A stretch of 64,000 bases of DNA from Branchiostoma floridae (Eukaryota; Chordata; Leptocardii; Amphioxiformes; Branchiostomatidae). Made by a program: the position numbers and the translations under genes. Location: assembly GCF_000003815.2 (NCBI RefSeq), contig NC_049991.1:19279760-19343759 (forward strand), given 5' to 3'. Positions 1-9,601 of the stretch are shown in pieces (positions within the stretch are counted from its first letter, which is position 1; every line of letters starts with the position of its first letter). The notes under the pieces were generated by a model. That model saw only the letters and a program-made list of their open reading frames with translations, was not told the DNA's origin and made no database searches.

Positions 1-1
1 T

Positions 2-307
2 CAGGGCTCAAAATACTTTTTCTGACAATTCTTACCTGCACCACTCTGGATTTAGGAAGAGTTGATCATACTGATTGTTCAGGAACCATGCATTGCTATT
101 TATTCTTAATACTTTTATTATTAGATGGTACATGTAACAGTCAATGCAGCTGATAACAATCCATATATACCTACATCATAGGACATTTATGAATAAAGTC
201 CAGTACATGGACCAGTCAGGTTAGGTGCAGGTAGACACCAAATATACCAGCACAGCTCCAATTTTACCTGCACTAACCTGCATATGCAGGTGGTATTTTG
301 AGCCCTG
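2..307. mobile_element. Non-autonomous DNA transposon with 15-bp inverted termini
   Basis: CAGGGCTCAAAATAC at the left edge is mirrored by GTATTTTGAGCCCTG ending at 307. The 306-bp interior has no coding capacity. The CAGGG terminus is hAT-like. The left target duplication cannot be checked because only one base lies outside. It sits in an intron of the carboxypeptidase gene. Confidence 0.5.
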
Positions 308-905
308 CTAATGTCCTAGCACATAAAAAATCTACTTTCCCGAACCAACTTTTCACTTGCCCAAAATTCAATTGTCATTTTTATATACGTTTTCACTTCC
401 AGCAGTGGAATTCTCATTATTGCCTCTATTTTTCTATGCTGACCATTGCTTGTTGTCATGACTGTAAAAAGTTACAAGTGCATCAAAATCTCACTCAATG
501 GAAAAATCTTACTTGCCCAATCAGGCAAGTTGGGTAGGACATGCACTTGACCAAGATCAGCACTTTCACTTGCCTGGACAATAGGGCTAGAGGGCTTGTC
601 CAAAAAACGGAAGAGCTTAGATGGTTGTGACAGAGAAGACAGATGCTATGTACACTTTTTATGGGTTCATTGTAGTATCAGTACCAGGAAAATTTGCTGA
701 GTTCCCTCCATTTACAAGCACAATGAACAATGGACCACGGTAAAGCGTCTTGTCCTAAGGACTGAGACCCTTTCCTGTATGTCGGGTCATGAGCAACACA
801 GCCAGAATCAAACGGTTTCTTGGTGTAGAAGCAGAACCACTAACCACTGGACGCTTATTATGTATCAGGAAGTATACAACATTGTATATAGATCATGTAC
901 TTTAC
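308..905. other. Carboxypeptidase intron sequence without recognised content
   Basis: AT-rich sequence left of exon 5. I looked on the minus strand for the next S10 exon (a GDSWI-type segment) and found none; no repeat family is recognised either. Confidence 0.5.
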
Positions 906-980
906 CTTATCAAGCATCTGAGCTAATGCTGCCGACATCTTTCCTCCATACGACTCACAGAATATATAAAAGGGAACTTT
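906..980 (-). CDS. SCPEP1: SCPEP1-like exon 5 with catalytic serine
   Basis: Twenty-five codons, phase 0, after a TTTCAG acceptor ending at 981 and before AAG|GTAAAG. It encodes KVPFYIFCESYGGKMSAALA and ends QMLDK. The nucleophile is the Ser of ESYGGKM. No further exon can be recognised between here and base 1, so the downstream exons must lie outside the window. Confidence 0.88.
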
Positions 981-3742
981 CTGAAAGATGAAAAAAGATG
1001 TGACTGTCAGTATTCAGTTTTCAAGTTTATAAAACAGTATCAGCACAGTTTAACATGGGGGGGGGGCAGGGGGGGGATCAGCTCTGAATAACATAAACTA
1101 GATTTCTAGCGAGGTCAACCCCCATGAAGTCGGTTCTTTGAGATGCAGAGTAACTTAACTTAACACTAAACTGGTGGCACGCGAGGGGCAGGGAGGAATA
1201 TTTCACACCTATTGTCCGTCGATTACTGGCTGTTACTAAGTTAGATAACGACAATACGTAACAAAGGTTCATAACAAATGAACAGTTTAATGGTATGTTT
1301 TTAAATGGGCAGGTAAATCCGAGAAGCCTAATGCTCACCTGTAAGTCTGTCTTGCAGGTAAAGAAGTCCTTCAGCAGAGTGACAAGGTCGGTAGCGACCA
1401 TGCTGACGTTGGTGGCGTAGGCATTCTTGTTTGTCACGTAGCTGAAACCTGTCCCCACTGGGTTGTCTATGAACAACAGGTTGGCCACTGAAAGCTGAGT
1501 GTGTTTGGGAGGAAAAATTAGTGCAAATCAAAATATAGATAATACAATCTGGTGCAAGTCAGTAGAGTGTTTGCCTGTAATTTGGTAGGTTGTGAGTTTG
1601 ATTCCCAGCTGAGTCATATCAAAGACTTAAGAAGTTTTATTACTGCTTTTTCTGCAATAGAAATGTTAGGCATAACATGGCTGGATTTGACATAACATGG
1701 CTGGATTTTTCACCCTCACACATTAGTTTTGGGATCTCCAGAGGATGTCATCCATAAAATTAAGTCAGTGTGGCCTTACTCAGAATACCAATACAATGTC
1801 ATGTAATACTACACATCCCCTCCACATCTACATACCCATGTGGTGTTCCTTGGCTGCTGACTGACATCCAGAGGACCGATCTCCTGGAAGTTTCCAAAGC
1901 CGGTGGACGAGCCTCCGGGGCCTCCCTGTAAGAAACAACATCATGTCTTCAGAATGATGGTGCCCTTTTAATTATAACCGTTATAATTAAGAGGGCACCA
2001 TCATTCTGTAGTACTAGTAGCACAATCTTCTTCATTACTAGTAAATTAGATTATTTTTTTATTCAATGCATGGTTACCACATAACTAGACCCAAAGGCCA
2101 CTCTAGGGTTATAGCTTATCTTGTTAAATAACCACTGTAACTGTGTTATAAGCATCTCTTCTCCCTACATCAGAAGTATCATGATTGAGACTAATAGGAG
2201 AAGCAGAGGTTACGAAGGCTACTCATGAAAATTCCCTACCTCAATACCACAGAAATGGCCCCAAGTGTGGCCATTGGACCACTCACACCAAGAAGGACCC
2301 CTACTCTTTTCTATAAGTGTGGTGGTGGTTTTACATCAAACCTAAATGTAAGTATCCTCCTCACCTGTAACCAGAGTATGAGTGGAGTGGGTTCCGAGCC
2401 GGCGGGTTTGTCTGTCCTGTAGTACAGCCACCAGAACATGTGGGCGGAGGGACGCACGTCCACGTAACCCCAGTCCTGGTTCTTGACTTTGGGGCCGGGC
2501 TTACAGTCCAATTCAGCTGGAATTTCATTGGTAAACGTTACATATTAAGGTCATGATTATATATAAATAATAGCAAAAAAATTAGCACTCATTCATAATT
2601 CTGTAACAGTGGTGTTCAAGGGTAGCCTGAGTACCATCCTCCATAGTAACCGCTGGCTCACGACTTTCGCTTGCTAACTACGGTTAGCAAGTGAAAGTCG
2701 TGAGCCAGCGGTTACCACGGAGGATGATACTCAGGCTAGTTCAAGGGCTGCTTAACTGACCATGCCAAATGGCTTTCAGCCTTTTGGAGTAACAGTTTAG
2801 CATCTGGGGTTGTGATCTGGTGGCCCGGATTCAGCGCGGGTTGGAATCCCGGAAGAGTCAGGATATTGTTTCTTACTGTTCGTACTCCTTTCTAATATTG
2901 GTTCCCACACCGGGAATCAAACCCCGAGCCTTGGAGGTGAGAGCGCCTAGTCTCCAAGCAGACCCTACGGTTCCTTGGAAACAATATCAAAGCTGGCAAA
3001 GGAGTATAGCCGGCCAAAGGGAGATAGCCGGCTAAGGGAGTCAAACCAAGCAGACCCTACGGTGCCTTGGAAACAATATCAAAGCTGGCAAAGGAGTATA
3101 GCCGGCCAAAGGGAGATAGCCGGCTAAGGGAGTCAAACAGGCAGCTTTGATACTATTTCTAAGGCACCGTAGGGTCCGCTTGGAGACTAAGAGCGCCAAA
3201 TCCTAACCACTTAATCATTACGGAAATTTCAAAAGGTAAGACTGCCACCTTGAGAAAGACCAGGTGTTATTGTAGCCTGCTATAGAATTGTTTTGAATAC
3301 CTGGATATCTGAAATCTGGTCACATGCTGCAAAATCTCCTGCAATATTTCTGATACAGATGAATCAGGACAATACCCCCAATAAGCCCAAAATGCAGACT
3401 TTCTTTAAAAAAAAAAATCAACGTATCAAGTCCCAAGTTAGTGAATAGAATAACTGATGTTTTATAAAATGATGATAACTTAATATAGAAGTCCTTGAAA
3501 TATAAGGATATTATTAAACGGTGACTGAGTAAGTGAAGATCTTTCCCCCTCCCCCAAAACACCAAACAACACATGATTGAGCCACTATTTCCTACCATCC
3601 ACATCGTTCAGTTGGTCCCACCTTGAACATGAACAACTTGCACACATCCTGACCACCTACCTGTACACCTACAGAGCAGCAAACACGTCCCTACAGCCAG
3701 GACCGGCCACAGCCAAACTTTCACACACCGTCCGGCCGCCAT
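906..3742 (-). CDS. SCPEP1: Retinoid-inducible serine carboxypeptidase (SCPEP1-like), 5' half of gene, five exons
   Basis: Peptidase family S10, a secreted/lysosomal serine carboxypeptidase that removes C-terminal residues. Five exons join with matching phases and GT-AG borders: 3661-3742, 2365-2516, 1836-1925, 1339-1494 and 906-980, giving 185 codons. In order the protein shows a signal peptide, the WGYVDVRPSAHMFWWLYY strand, the oxyanion segment LWLQ/GGPGGSSTGFGNF, NPVGTGFSYV, and the catalytic-serine block FCESYGGKMSA. The Asp and His of the triad belong to later exons left of base 1, so the gene is cut by the window; the family is about 450 residues long. The NPVGTGFSYV/MVATDLVTLLK pattern fits the SCPEP1 branch better than cathepsin A or CPVL, by recall only. 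Introns hold several MITEs and a tRNA-derived repeat. The residue before the catalytic Ser-Tyr motif is Cys-Glu, where I recall Ser-Glu in vertebrates. Confidence 0.9.
1339..1494 (-). CDS. SCPEP1: SCPEP1-like exon 4
   Basis: Fifty-two codons, phase 0 at both ends. The acceptor is CTCAG before 1494 and the donor is CAG|GTGAGC. It encodes LSVANLLFIDNPVGTGFSYV and continues with MVATDLVTLLKDFF and a Cys-containing end. The NPVGTGFSY motif is diagnostic of S10 carboxypeptidases. Confidence 0.92.
1553..1618 (+). repeat. tRNA-derived SINE remnant
   Basis: A box-A-like stretch (GTGCAAGTCAGTAGAG) and a box-B-like stretch (GAGTTTGATTCCC) are spaced as in a tRNA. It lies inside a carboxypeptidase intron. 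It is too diverged to fold into a working tRNA. Confidence 0.4.
1836..1925 (-). CDS. SCPEP1: SCPEP1-like exon 3, oxyanion-hole GGPGGSS segment
   Basis: Thirty codons in phase 0 between the acceptor AG at 1927-1926 and the donor TGG|GTATGT. It encodes GGPGGSSTGFGNFQEIGPLD and ends RNTTW, with a likely N-glycosylation site Asn-Thr-Thr. The Gly-Gly-Pro-Gly-Gly loop is the invariant substrate/oxyanion segment of S10 peptidases. A near-perfect 29-bp-arm hairpin begins only 23 bases upstream of its acceptor (1950-2008). Confidence 0.9.
1950..2008. repeat. Near-perfect hairpin (29-bp arms) upstream of carboxypeptidase exon 3
   Basis: Arms 1950-1978 and 1980-2008 are reverse complements with one mismatch, separated by a single base. 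Likely a short MITE or hairpin remnant. In the transcript it would occupy the usual branch-point zone of the exon 3 acceptor. Confidence 0.75.
2365..2516 (-). CDS. SCPEP1: SCPEP1-like exon 2
   Basis: The acceptor AG is at 2518-2517 and the donor CAG|GTGAGG has its GT at 2364-2363. The exon is 2 bases plus 50 codons and ends in phase 0. It encodes ELDCKPGPKVKNQDWGYVDV, then the Phe-Trp-Trp-Leu-Tyr-Tyr strand and LILWLQ, which runs into the GGPGGSS of exon 3. This is the N-terminal core of the S10 fold. Confidence 0.9.
2623..2738. mobile_element. Palindromic MITE with 9-bp target duplication
   Basis: Termini TAGCCTGAGTACCATCC and the mirrored end GGATGATACTCAGGCTA. The two halves are almost complete reverse complements around a 4-base centre near 2680. 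GTTCAAGGG is duplicated exactly at 2614-2622 and 2739-2747. Related termini occur at 51057-51167. Confidence 0.85.
2897..3240 (-). pseudogene. tRNA-Glu-like sequence split by a foldback element
   Basis: With 2948-3189 and one target copy removed, the minus strand reads a tRNA-like body: D-arm GTGGTTAGGATT, an anticodon region with CTC, and a T-arm/acceptor GGTTTGATTCCCGGTGTGGG that closely resembles metazoan tRNA-Glu. The 5' acceptor strand matches poorly. It could equally be the head of a tRNA-Glu-derived SINE. The insertion lies in the anticodon arm. Confidence 0.5.
2948..3189. mobile_element. Foldback element with 8-bp target duplication
   Basis: Termini TAGTCTCCAAGCAGACC and the mirrored GGTCCGCTTGGAGACTA. 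AGAGCGCC is duplicated exactly at 2940-2947 and 3190-3197. The interior contains a tandem direct duplication of about 100 bp (near 2958-3055 and 3050-3140) built of AGCCGGC-rich sequence. Relatives are at 25384-25492 and 57116-57293. Confidence 0.8.
3661..3742 (-). CDS. SCPEP1: SCPEP1-like exon 1: start codon and signal peptide
   Basis: ATG at 3742-3740 begins 27 codons plus one base. The product starts MAAGRCVKVWLWPVLAVGTC, followed by a Leu/Cys-rich end: a basic n-region, a hydrophobic core and small residues, as expected of an ER signal peptide. The donor is ACAG|GTAGGT with the GT at 3660-3659. The single left-over G pairs with the two bases opening exon 2 to give Ala. This is the first ATG that produces a signal peptide in phase with exon 2; the 5' UTR boundary is not visible. 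Confidence 0.85.
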
Positions 3743-3767
3743 GTTGGACATCCTGTAGTAACACTAC

Positions 3768-3785
3768 CACATGACCATCACATGA
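3768..3785 (-). promoter_or_regulatory. Two TCATGTG (M-box/TFE-type) motifs upstream of carboxypeptidase start
   Basis: CACATGA on the plus strand at 3768-3774 and 3779-3785 reads TCATGTG towards the gene, 26 and 37 bases upstream of the ATG, with start points 11 bp apart. TCATGTG is the core bound by MITF/TFE-family bHLH-zip factors, which drive lysosomal genes in vertebrates. Functional use here is inference. Confidence 0.35.
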
Positions 3786-3799
3786 TAACCCGAAGTCGG

Positions 3800-4045
3800 C
3801 TACAATGACGCTTTTTTCGCGTCTTTTCAAGAGAGATTGCGACTAGAATCAAACGCAAGGTCATCGTTAAGTGAGAGAGGAATGAGAGGCTCGTTAAGGC
3901 CCTATTTTCTGTCTCATTTTAGCTTCATACCTTGGCAGTTGTTCTTTTGACCCACCCGGCTTCAAGTGTCGTCTGCTAGAGGTTATCTAAGGTCAATTGC
4001 CTCCGCAGACAGACACGCGACTGGCCGATGACCTCAGATAAACCA
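3800..4045. other. Unassigned sequence upstream of the carboxypeptidase gene
   Basis: No gene or repeat family recognised; it may include promoter sequence of the minus-strand gene. Confidence 0.4.
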
Positions 4046-4046
<1 letters not shown>

Positions 4047-4086
<40 letters not shown>

Positions 4087-4098
4087 TGTGTCTGTGTA
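4047..4098. repeat. (TG)n microsatellite
   Basis: About 18 uninterrupted TG units followed by TCTGTG variants. Confidence 0.95.
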
Positions 4099-4256
4099 TG
4101 AGAGTTTGTGCGCGAAAACGATAACTCGAAAAGACCCGGGCTGAATGTTGTACGTGGGTATGTCTTGAAGAGAGATTGAACCGATTAGATTTTTCCCCCT
4201 CTAGCGGCTTATTATGGGACTGCAGGGCAATTTTGCATACATTTGTACTAGTATAG

Positions 4257-4482
4257 TATTGTAAATGCAGAAATTTTCACGGTGGTTTAATGTTCGCAGT
4301 TTTCGCCGTGGCCGATTCACCGCGAACTTTAAACCACCGCGAACATTTTTCCATGGCAGTCAGGGAGACTATGTATGGTGCTTCCGCGAACTTTTAAACT
4401 TAAAACTTTGGCCCCGCGAAAAGTCCCTTTTCCCGCTACCGCGAAATCAAATCGCCGCGATTTTAAATGCATTTACAGTATA
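4257..4482. mobile_element. CCGCGAA-rich palindromic MITE, copy 1
   Basis: Ends TATTGTAAATGC and GCATTTACAGTA, flanked by TA as in Tc1/mariner-type elements. The body is a series of TTCGCGG/CCGCGAA words plus TTTTCCCGC at 4428-4436. Other copies are at 7770, 10466, 49360 and 55861. Confidence 0.8.
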
Positions 4483-4489
4483 CGATTGG

Positions 4490-5290
4490 TTTTATACACA
4501 AGGAGTGAGATAGGCTTTATCTCTCTAGCATTTTGTCCTAAAATTGCAGGGGCTTTGGAAGTTTTTTATGTGATAACTGCGGTTATCGAAATAATGCAAA
4601 TTAGGAAAAATGATTTGAGTAATTAGTGAGGAAAATTCATGACTCCAATGTGTTCCGTGATGGGACTATTCAAACACGCGACACATGTCGCTGAGAGGGA
4701 GAGCAACATCGACAGATATTAATTATGCAAACGAAGGCCTGATAGCTACCTCAACTGACAATTTCCATGATGTAAAGACGTGGCTGCATCTCAGCGTTTC
4801 GTTTATTTTGTAACTAAAATTAAATCATGTCTGCACGACTCTGATCCTTCTTTAGTAGCTTCAAACTACCTTGCACAACTATTTTTGGTACTCAAAGGTA
4901 ATTGGTGCTTTGAGTTAGATTTCTTTCTAGTATCGGCTTGCAAAACCAGATGCCCTTTGTGTTATCCTAGTTGCCTTGAGCGAGGAGGTCTCTATGTAAC
5001 CTTCTTGCCTTGGCATTCCATGACACGCGTATGTCTGCGAACTCCGCATGCGTGCTGAAATTTATACTTCTTTCAGGGGCTCCTTTTTTTTATCTTCGTC
5101 TTCCTTTGACGTCGGTTCAAATATAATTGACTACTAATACACGAGCTTTTTGTGTACCATGAACATGCAAATAGAAATCTAAATATATTTCTGTTTTCGG
5201 CTTGTGAAACATGTTGCACTGTCATGTTATTAATTATATTGAACATACAGCTGTCTCTCATGCGATCCCGCTTTCCACACTGTAATAAAA
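4490..5290. other. Unassigned AT-rich interval
   Basis: Short ORFs on both strands have no recognisable domain and no splice-consistent context. No repeat is recognised. Confidence 0.4.
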
Positions 5291-5299
5291 TTTCAAAAT

Positions 5300-5530
5300 T
5301 ATTTCTCCACGCATGTCCTTACATCTTCAGAAAAATGGAGGTTCCGCTTCAGTACCTTGGCAAGCCGCTAGGGGGCCATTATCGAACTTGACCTTCGTTT
5401 TCCCGACCCCTACCCACCTACCAAATATCATCAGGATCCATCAAAGGCTTCTCGAGTTATACTGTTAACAGACGGAAGGACAAACAGACGCTCAAGCCTA
5501 AAACATAACCTTCTGGCAAAGGTAATAAAA
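5300..5530 (+). repeat. Dispersed repeat with CTACCCACCTACC core and AACATAACCTTCTGGC tail
   Basis: Shares the block 'proteic CCCCTACCCACCTACC - atccatc - aggcttctcgagttat - AGACGG - AACATAACCTTCTGGCAAAG' with 46788-46895 and 52137-52425. It resembles a short interspersed repeat widespread in marine invertebrates; the class is uncertain. Confidence 0.5.
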
Positions 5531-5539
5531 GGGTCCAAT

Positions 5540-6550
5540 AGTAGGTGACTCAGCTGGGGAAAAAACTGTGGTTTCGTCCACGTTCACGTACAGATTGGAT
5601 TAGCGTTTCCATAACTTTAAACTGATTATATCTTAATCATGTAATAAGTTCTCCGCTACAGTGCAGAAGGCCCCTGACATGTTAGGTATGGGGAATGACA
5701 TTGGGTGTAAGTGGGACTTTTCGGCACTGACGAAGTATTGGTCTTCCATGATGTACTACTGTGCAAGGAAGGGCGGGTGTGTGGTAGTGTGGGTTAAATC
5801 GCTAAACCATTCCCCTTCCCCTTCCCATCCCCCCAACCCCCACCCCTTTCCCCTTCTGGCTTCTTTGCTGCCACAAACAGATTTTTTAGTGCAAGGTGCC
5901 CTGATTGAAATTGGATGGTACCCAGGCTAAGTTTAAACAACGCTTGCAGCTAAATGTGCAAAGGAAAGAAAAAATAGGGCGTTCAGTAATTGGAGTGCGT
6001 ATATTCAAGTCCGCATGAGTTGCGGATTAACATTTTGTTTGCAGGAAGAAAATGTCTTTTTCTTTGATCCATCGTTGACGTGACAAGGATATCATATAGA
6101 ATGACATTGGTTATAACAAGGTCTTTATATGAGAAAGGAAGTTACATAAAGATGATGCCATTGGTTCTAAAGATCAAAATGATCCAACTTTTATCCAGCC
6201 AGCTGTGACCGAAAATGCATTGTCCTCTACATTCATGTGCAGACATGGCGAAATACGGTTATGAGGTATGACCAGAATTACATTTGGGTTCTTTGAAGGC
6301 TGGGATTCTATGTGATCACGCCACTGCAGTGGTAAAAGTCGTTTTGTGTCGCGCATAAAAGTGTTACCAACATAATAGTAGGACATAACGATTGATGTTA
6401 CGTAACCGAGGATCTGTAATTTCTGTAAATACTTTTTTCAGCGACTGTCATGGCTTATTATACAGGTAGAGGTTTTAATGTATATGTATGTATCTTTTGT
6501 GTACCTATGGGTTTTTAACCTGAAATGAAGAATAAAGTAAAGTAATTAAT
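5540..6550. other. Unassigned interval with a LINE-like 3' tail near 6500-6545
   Basis: No coding evidence. A 'GAATAAAGTAAAGTAA' tail near its end looks like the 3' end of a retroposon. A pyrimidine-rich stretch lies at 5805-5860. Confidence 0.3.
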
Positions 6551-6554
6551 TTGT

Positions 6555-6715
6555 CAACGAAGGTTAGACATCCAGGTAATTAAAATATGCCACAATCGTT
6601 GCTGAAAGACATGACTTTGGAAACGGTCAGACAGCATCCTCTATCTTTTATCAGTGACACTAAAGTGATCTGGGAGAAACTGGTCTTTTATACCCTAACT
6701 ATGAATGCAAAGAGC
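6555..6715 (+). mobile_element. Fragment of CTTTCGTCAGTGACACT-type MITE
   Basis: Contains a variant of GGTTAGACATCCAG, then GGAAACGGTCAGAC, then a variant of TATCAGTGACACTAAAGTGATCTGG, colinear with 15170-15365 and 63667-63937. Confidence 0.6.
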
Positions 6716-7242
6716 TGAAGACACTTGACATACAAATGACCACATAAAAACAGCACACTCGTGCTTAACATAGTGCAATAATTGATTAAAAATCATGTTG
6801 GACGAACCATTCGTGAGTTACCGATCATGGCTAAGCGTCGGTGGTATTGCTGGGTCATTGCCTTGTTATAGAGCCGGATTTCGCAATGGAGGAAGGAATT
6901 GTCCATTAGCAAACGAATTAATTCATTTGATTCCGTGAAACTCTTGACGGATTTTCCGTGCAGCCCGAATCCCAGACATCTGAATAGCCCCCCCCCCCCA
7001 AAAAAAAGAAAACACGTAACGTCGTGGGACAAGACATTGGAGATCTACTAGCTCTACGCTGAATACTAAGAAATATCTAGATCATTTTGAAATGTATTGC
7101 TTAATTAAATTTTTTATCTGATTATTCTTCATTATTAATGAAAATAACGTTGGAATCAATATCATCAATGCATAATTATGTTAACATTTAATTGACGATA
7201 TGTCAGAAATATGATGTGTCATTACTTACCACGTTCCATATA

Positions 7243-7243
7243 C

Positions 7244-7274
<31 letters not shown>

Positions 7275-7344
7275 TACATGCACACACACACATAAACACA
7301 CACATACATACATACATACAAACAAACACACAAACACACTCATA
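7243..7344. repeat. (CA)n microsatellite, interrupted
   Basis: CA units with TACA and AAACA variants; creates a spurious Thr-His ORF. Confidence 0.95.
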
Positions 7345-7769
7345 AACTTGCGTGTACTTTGCTATCGTAAATACTAGTACTGTACTCATCAATGTTTGAG
7401 TCGCTCCCTTCTTGTATTGAGACCGAACAACTTGACTTCTGTTATTTGCGAATATTTGACAAGGTCCCCATTCATACTTAGATCAAACACACTTCGCTCC
7501 TACCATACACAGGAAAACGCGTTTTAAAACGGCTTGCCCTCGCCCTGAAGCGTCGGGAGGTCCGTAAAATGATCCCTTAAGGTTTTCCCTTCCTTTGAAA
7601 TGTTTATCGCCAGAGCGGAAGCAACGCTAAGATACCTCGTTAATACTCTGCTGTTGGTCGACCCGTCATAACCGCGAGGGAAGATCAAAAAGATGTCGAC
7701 AGAAACGTGGCGAGCAAACAACATTTATGGCGCCCCAGCGTGCAAGGCCTTTAAACTTCGCGATAAGGA

Positions 7770-7990
7770 TATACTGTAAATGCTATTAAGTTCGCGGGGA
7801 TTTAATTTCGCGGTAGCGGGAAAAAGGACTTTTCGCGGTGGTTTTAATTTCGCGGCAGCACCATGCACTGTAGTCTCATACTGCTATGGAAAAATGTTCG
7901 CGGTGGTTTTAACTTCGCGGTGAAGCGGCCATCGCGAAAACCTCGAACATTTAATTAATCCACCGCGAAAGTTTCTGCATTTACAGTATA
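7770..7990. mobile_element. CCGCGAA-rich palindromic MITE, copy 2
   Basis: Termini TATACTGTAAATGC and GCATTTACAGTATA. GCGGGAAA (E2F-type TTTCCCGC on the minus strand) at 7816-7823. Alternating TTCGCGG words. Confidence 0.85.
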
Positions 7991-7999
7991 CAGCACCGG

Positions 8000-9310
8000 T
8001 TTGTGGCGGGAGGAAAATTCAGTTTCCGCTGCGTGCCGATATCATCGTTTGTATCACAGACCGGCGATTGTTACAAGCGACTCGTTGTCGCTGCTTCTGG
8101 CCCAGCGGCGTTGTGAACGTGCGCAGACTATTGTTCACTTGCAAAAACACCCATTTCCGCAGGATACTTTGGTCAATGGGCAAAGTAATCCAAGGCCATG
8201 TGGACTGTGGATGATATCAGCGCGCACATCAGTTTTTGTCCCTATCCAAAAAAAAAATCGTTTTCGACCACACCCTCAATCGTACAAAGCAGCTGCAAAA
8301 TGAGCATATGCATGCCGCAAGGTGCCAAAAATATCGAAAAACAGCTACTAATATCGCAGAATGCCAAGTGATTCCAAAGTTAAGATTGCCTTCGTCAGGT
8401 CAGAATGACCACTCACGTAAGTCACGTGATGTAGTAGTGATGGCTGATGTGCCCAGATGTAGGTGGTCTCTTTTATTCCTGTAAGGAAATATAGGCCGAT
8501 GCATATCCGTTGTCATTTCTTGCATTGTTTTTGTTTTTCACAATAAAGCTGTTATCAAGAACACGGGTGAAGCTCACTGGAGTAGGATCTGTCACTACCC
8601 TCCTTCGTACTACGTCACATTTCGTACCCGGGGCCCGGCCGGGCTGTTTGCAGAAACTTTTTACGCGATCGTCTAACTTTCGCTTTGACAGCCTTTGTGA
8701 CTTTTGTTATGGCCTTTCACTTTGATAGCGAGGTCAAACATTTCCTTGGGCCAAAAGGCGCATCCTCACAAAACATCACAAAAAGGGGGAAACTTCTCAT
8801 TCCTAACGGCGTACGTCCGTGTCCCAAACGGCCCGTCTGACGGCAATCTTTCCCCCAATAGCCCATAGATCGTAAGCCTCTGTGACGATCGAAACTGGGT
8901 AGCGATATCTTCTTGCCTTTTTGTCACATTTACAGAGTCCATAAGACACTTTGCATTCCACAAAAAGGCATACTGTAGACTATATCGTCCACTTCTATGG
9001 GTATTACATGGGTGTAACATATCATCAACGTTCGTCTATTTGTGACAACACGATGTAGCAAAACAAACCTAGTACTGCCCGAATCGTTACATATGCTATG
9101 GCGTCATACGATGTTTGCTACACTACAGGCTCCGAACCATTTATGGTAAAGATCGAACCATGGAAAACTCTAACGTATCTGCGGCGTTCTTTCATCTCTT
9201 GTGGCGGGAAGTAGCAAAACAGCTGCTATTGCTGACGCTGCATCCTGTTACGTCACACACACACAGATAAAAGTAAAGATTGTCTCTATCCCTTTTGAGC
9301 TGTGGGTTGT
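8000..9310. other. Unassigned interval
   Basis: Several short ORFs without recognisable domains. GTACCCGGGGCCCGGCCGGG near 8629-8650 resembles the GC-rich ends of the palindrome at 51290-51455. No gene supported. Confidence 0.4.
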
Positions 9311-9323
9311 TATCTGCTGTGCC

Positions 9324-9601
9324 TACCCTGGGAAAACGCAGACTCCTAACGAGGCACGCAAAGTTTACCGATCCCTACAACACGCACGCACGGGACACCC
9401 GCCGCCTAACACCCGCCGGCCCTCGAACCAGCTGGCCCCTACTAACACGAGCCTCCTTCTCGAGAAGCGAGCGATGTTGGGGACCGGCGTAAGTGGGGCC
9501 AGCTGGTAATGGGGCCGGTGCATAGAAGCGGGCGGGCGCGCGTTAGGCCAGGGATCGGTAACTCTTATTTGCGAAGCTTCTCGAGCAGGTTTCCCAGGGT
9601 A
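9324..9601. mobile_element. Palindromic MITE (278 bp) with 9-bp target duplication
   Basis: Termini TACCCTGGGAAA and TTTCCCAGGGTA; arms pair through CAGCTGGCCCC/GGGGCCAGCTGG in the centre. TGCTGTGCC is duplicated exactly at 9315-9323 and 9602-9610. Confidence 0.85.
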
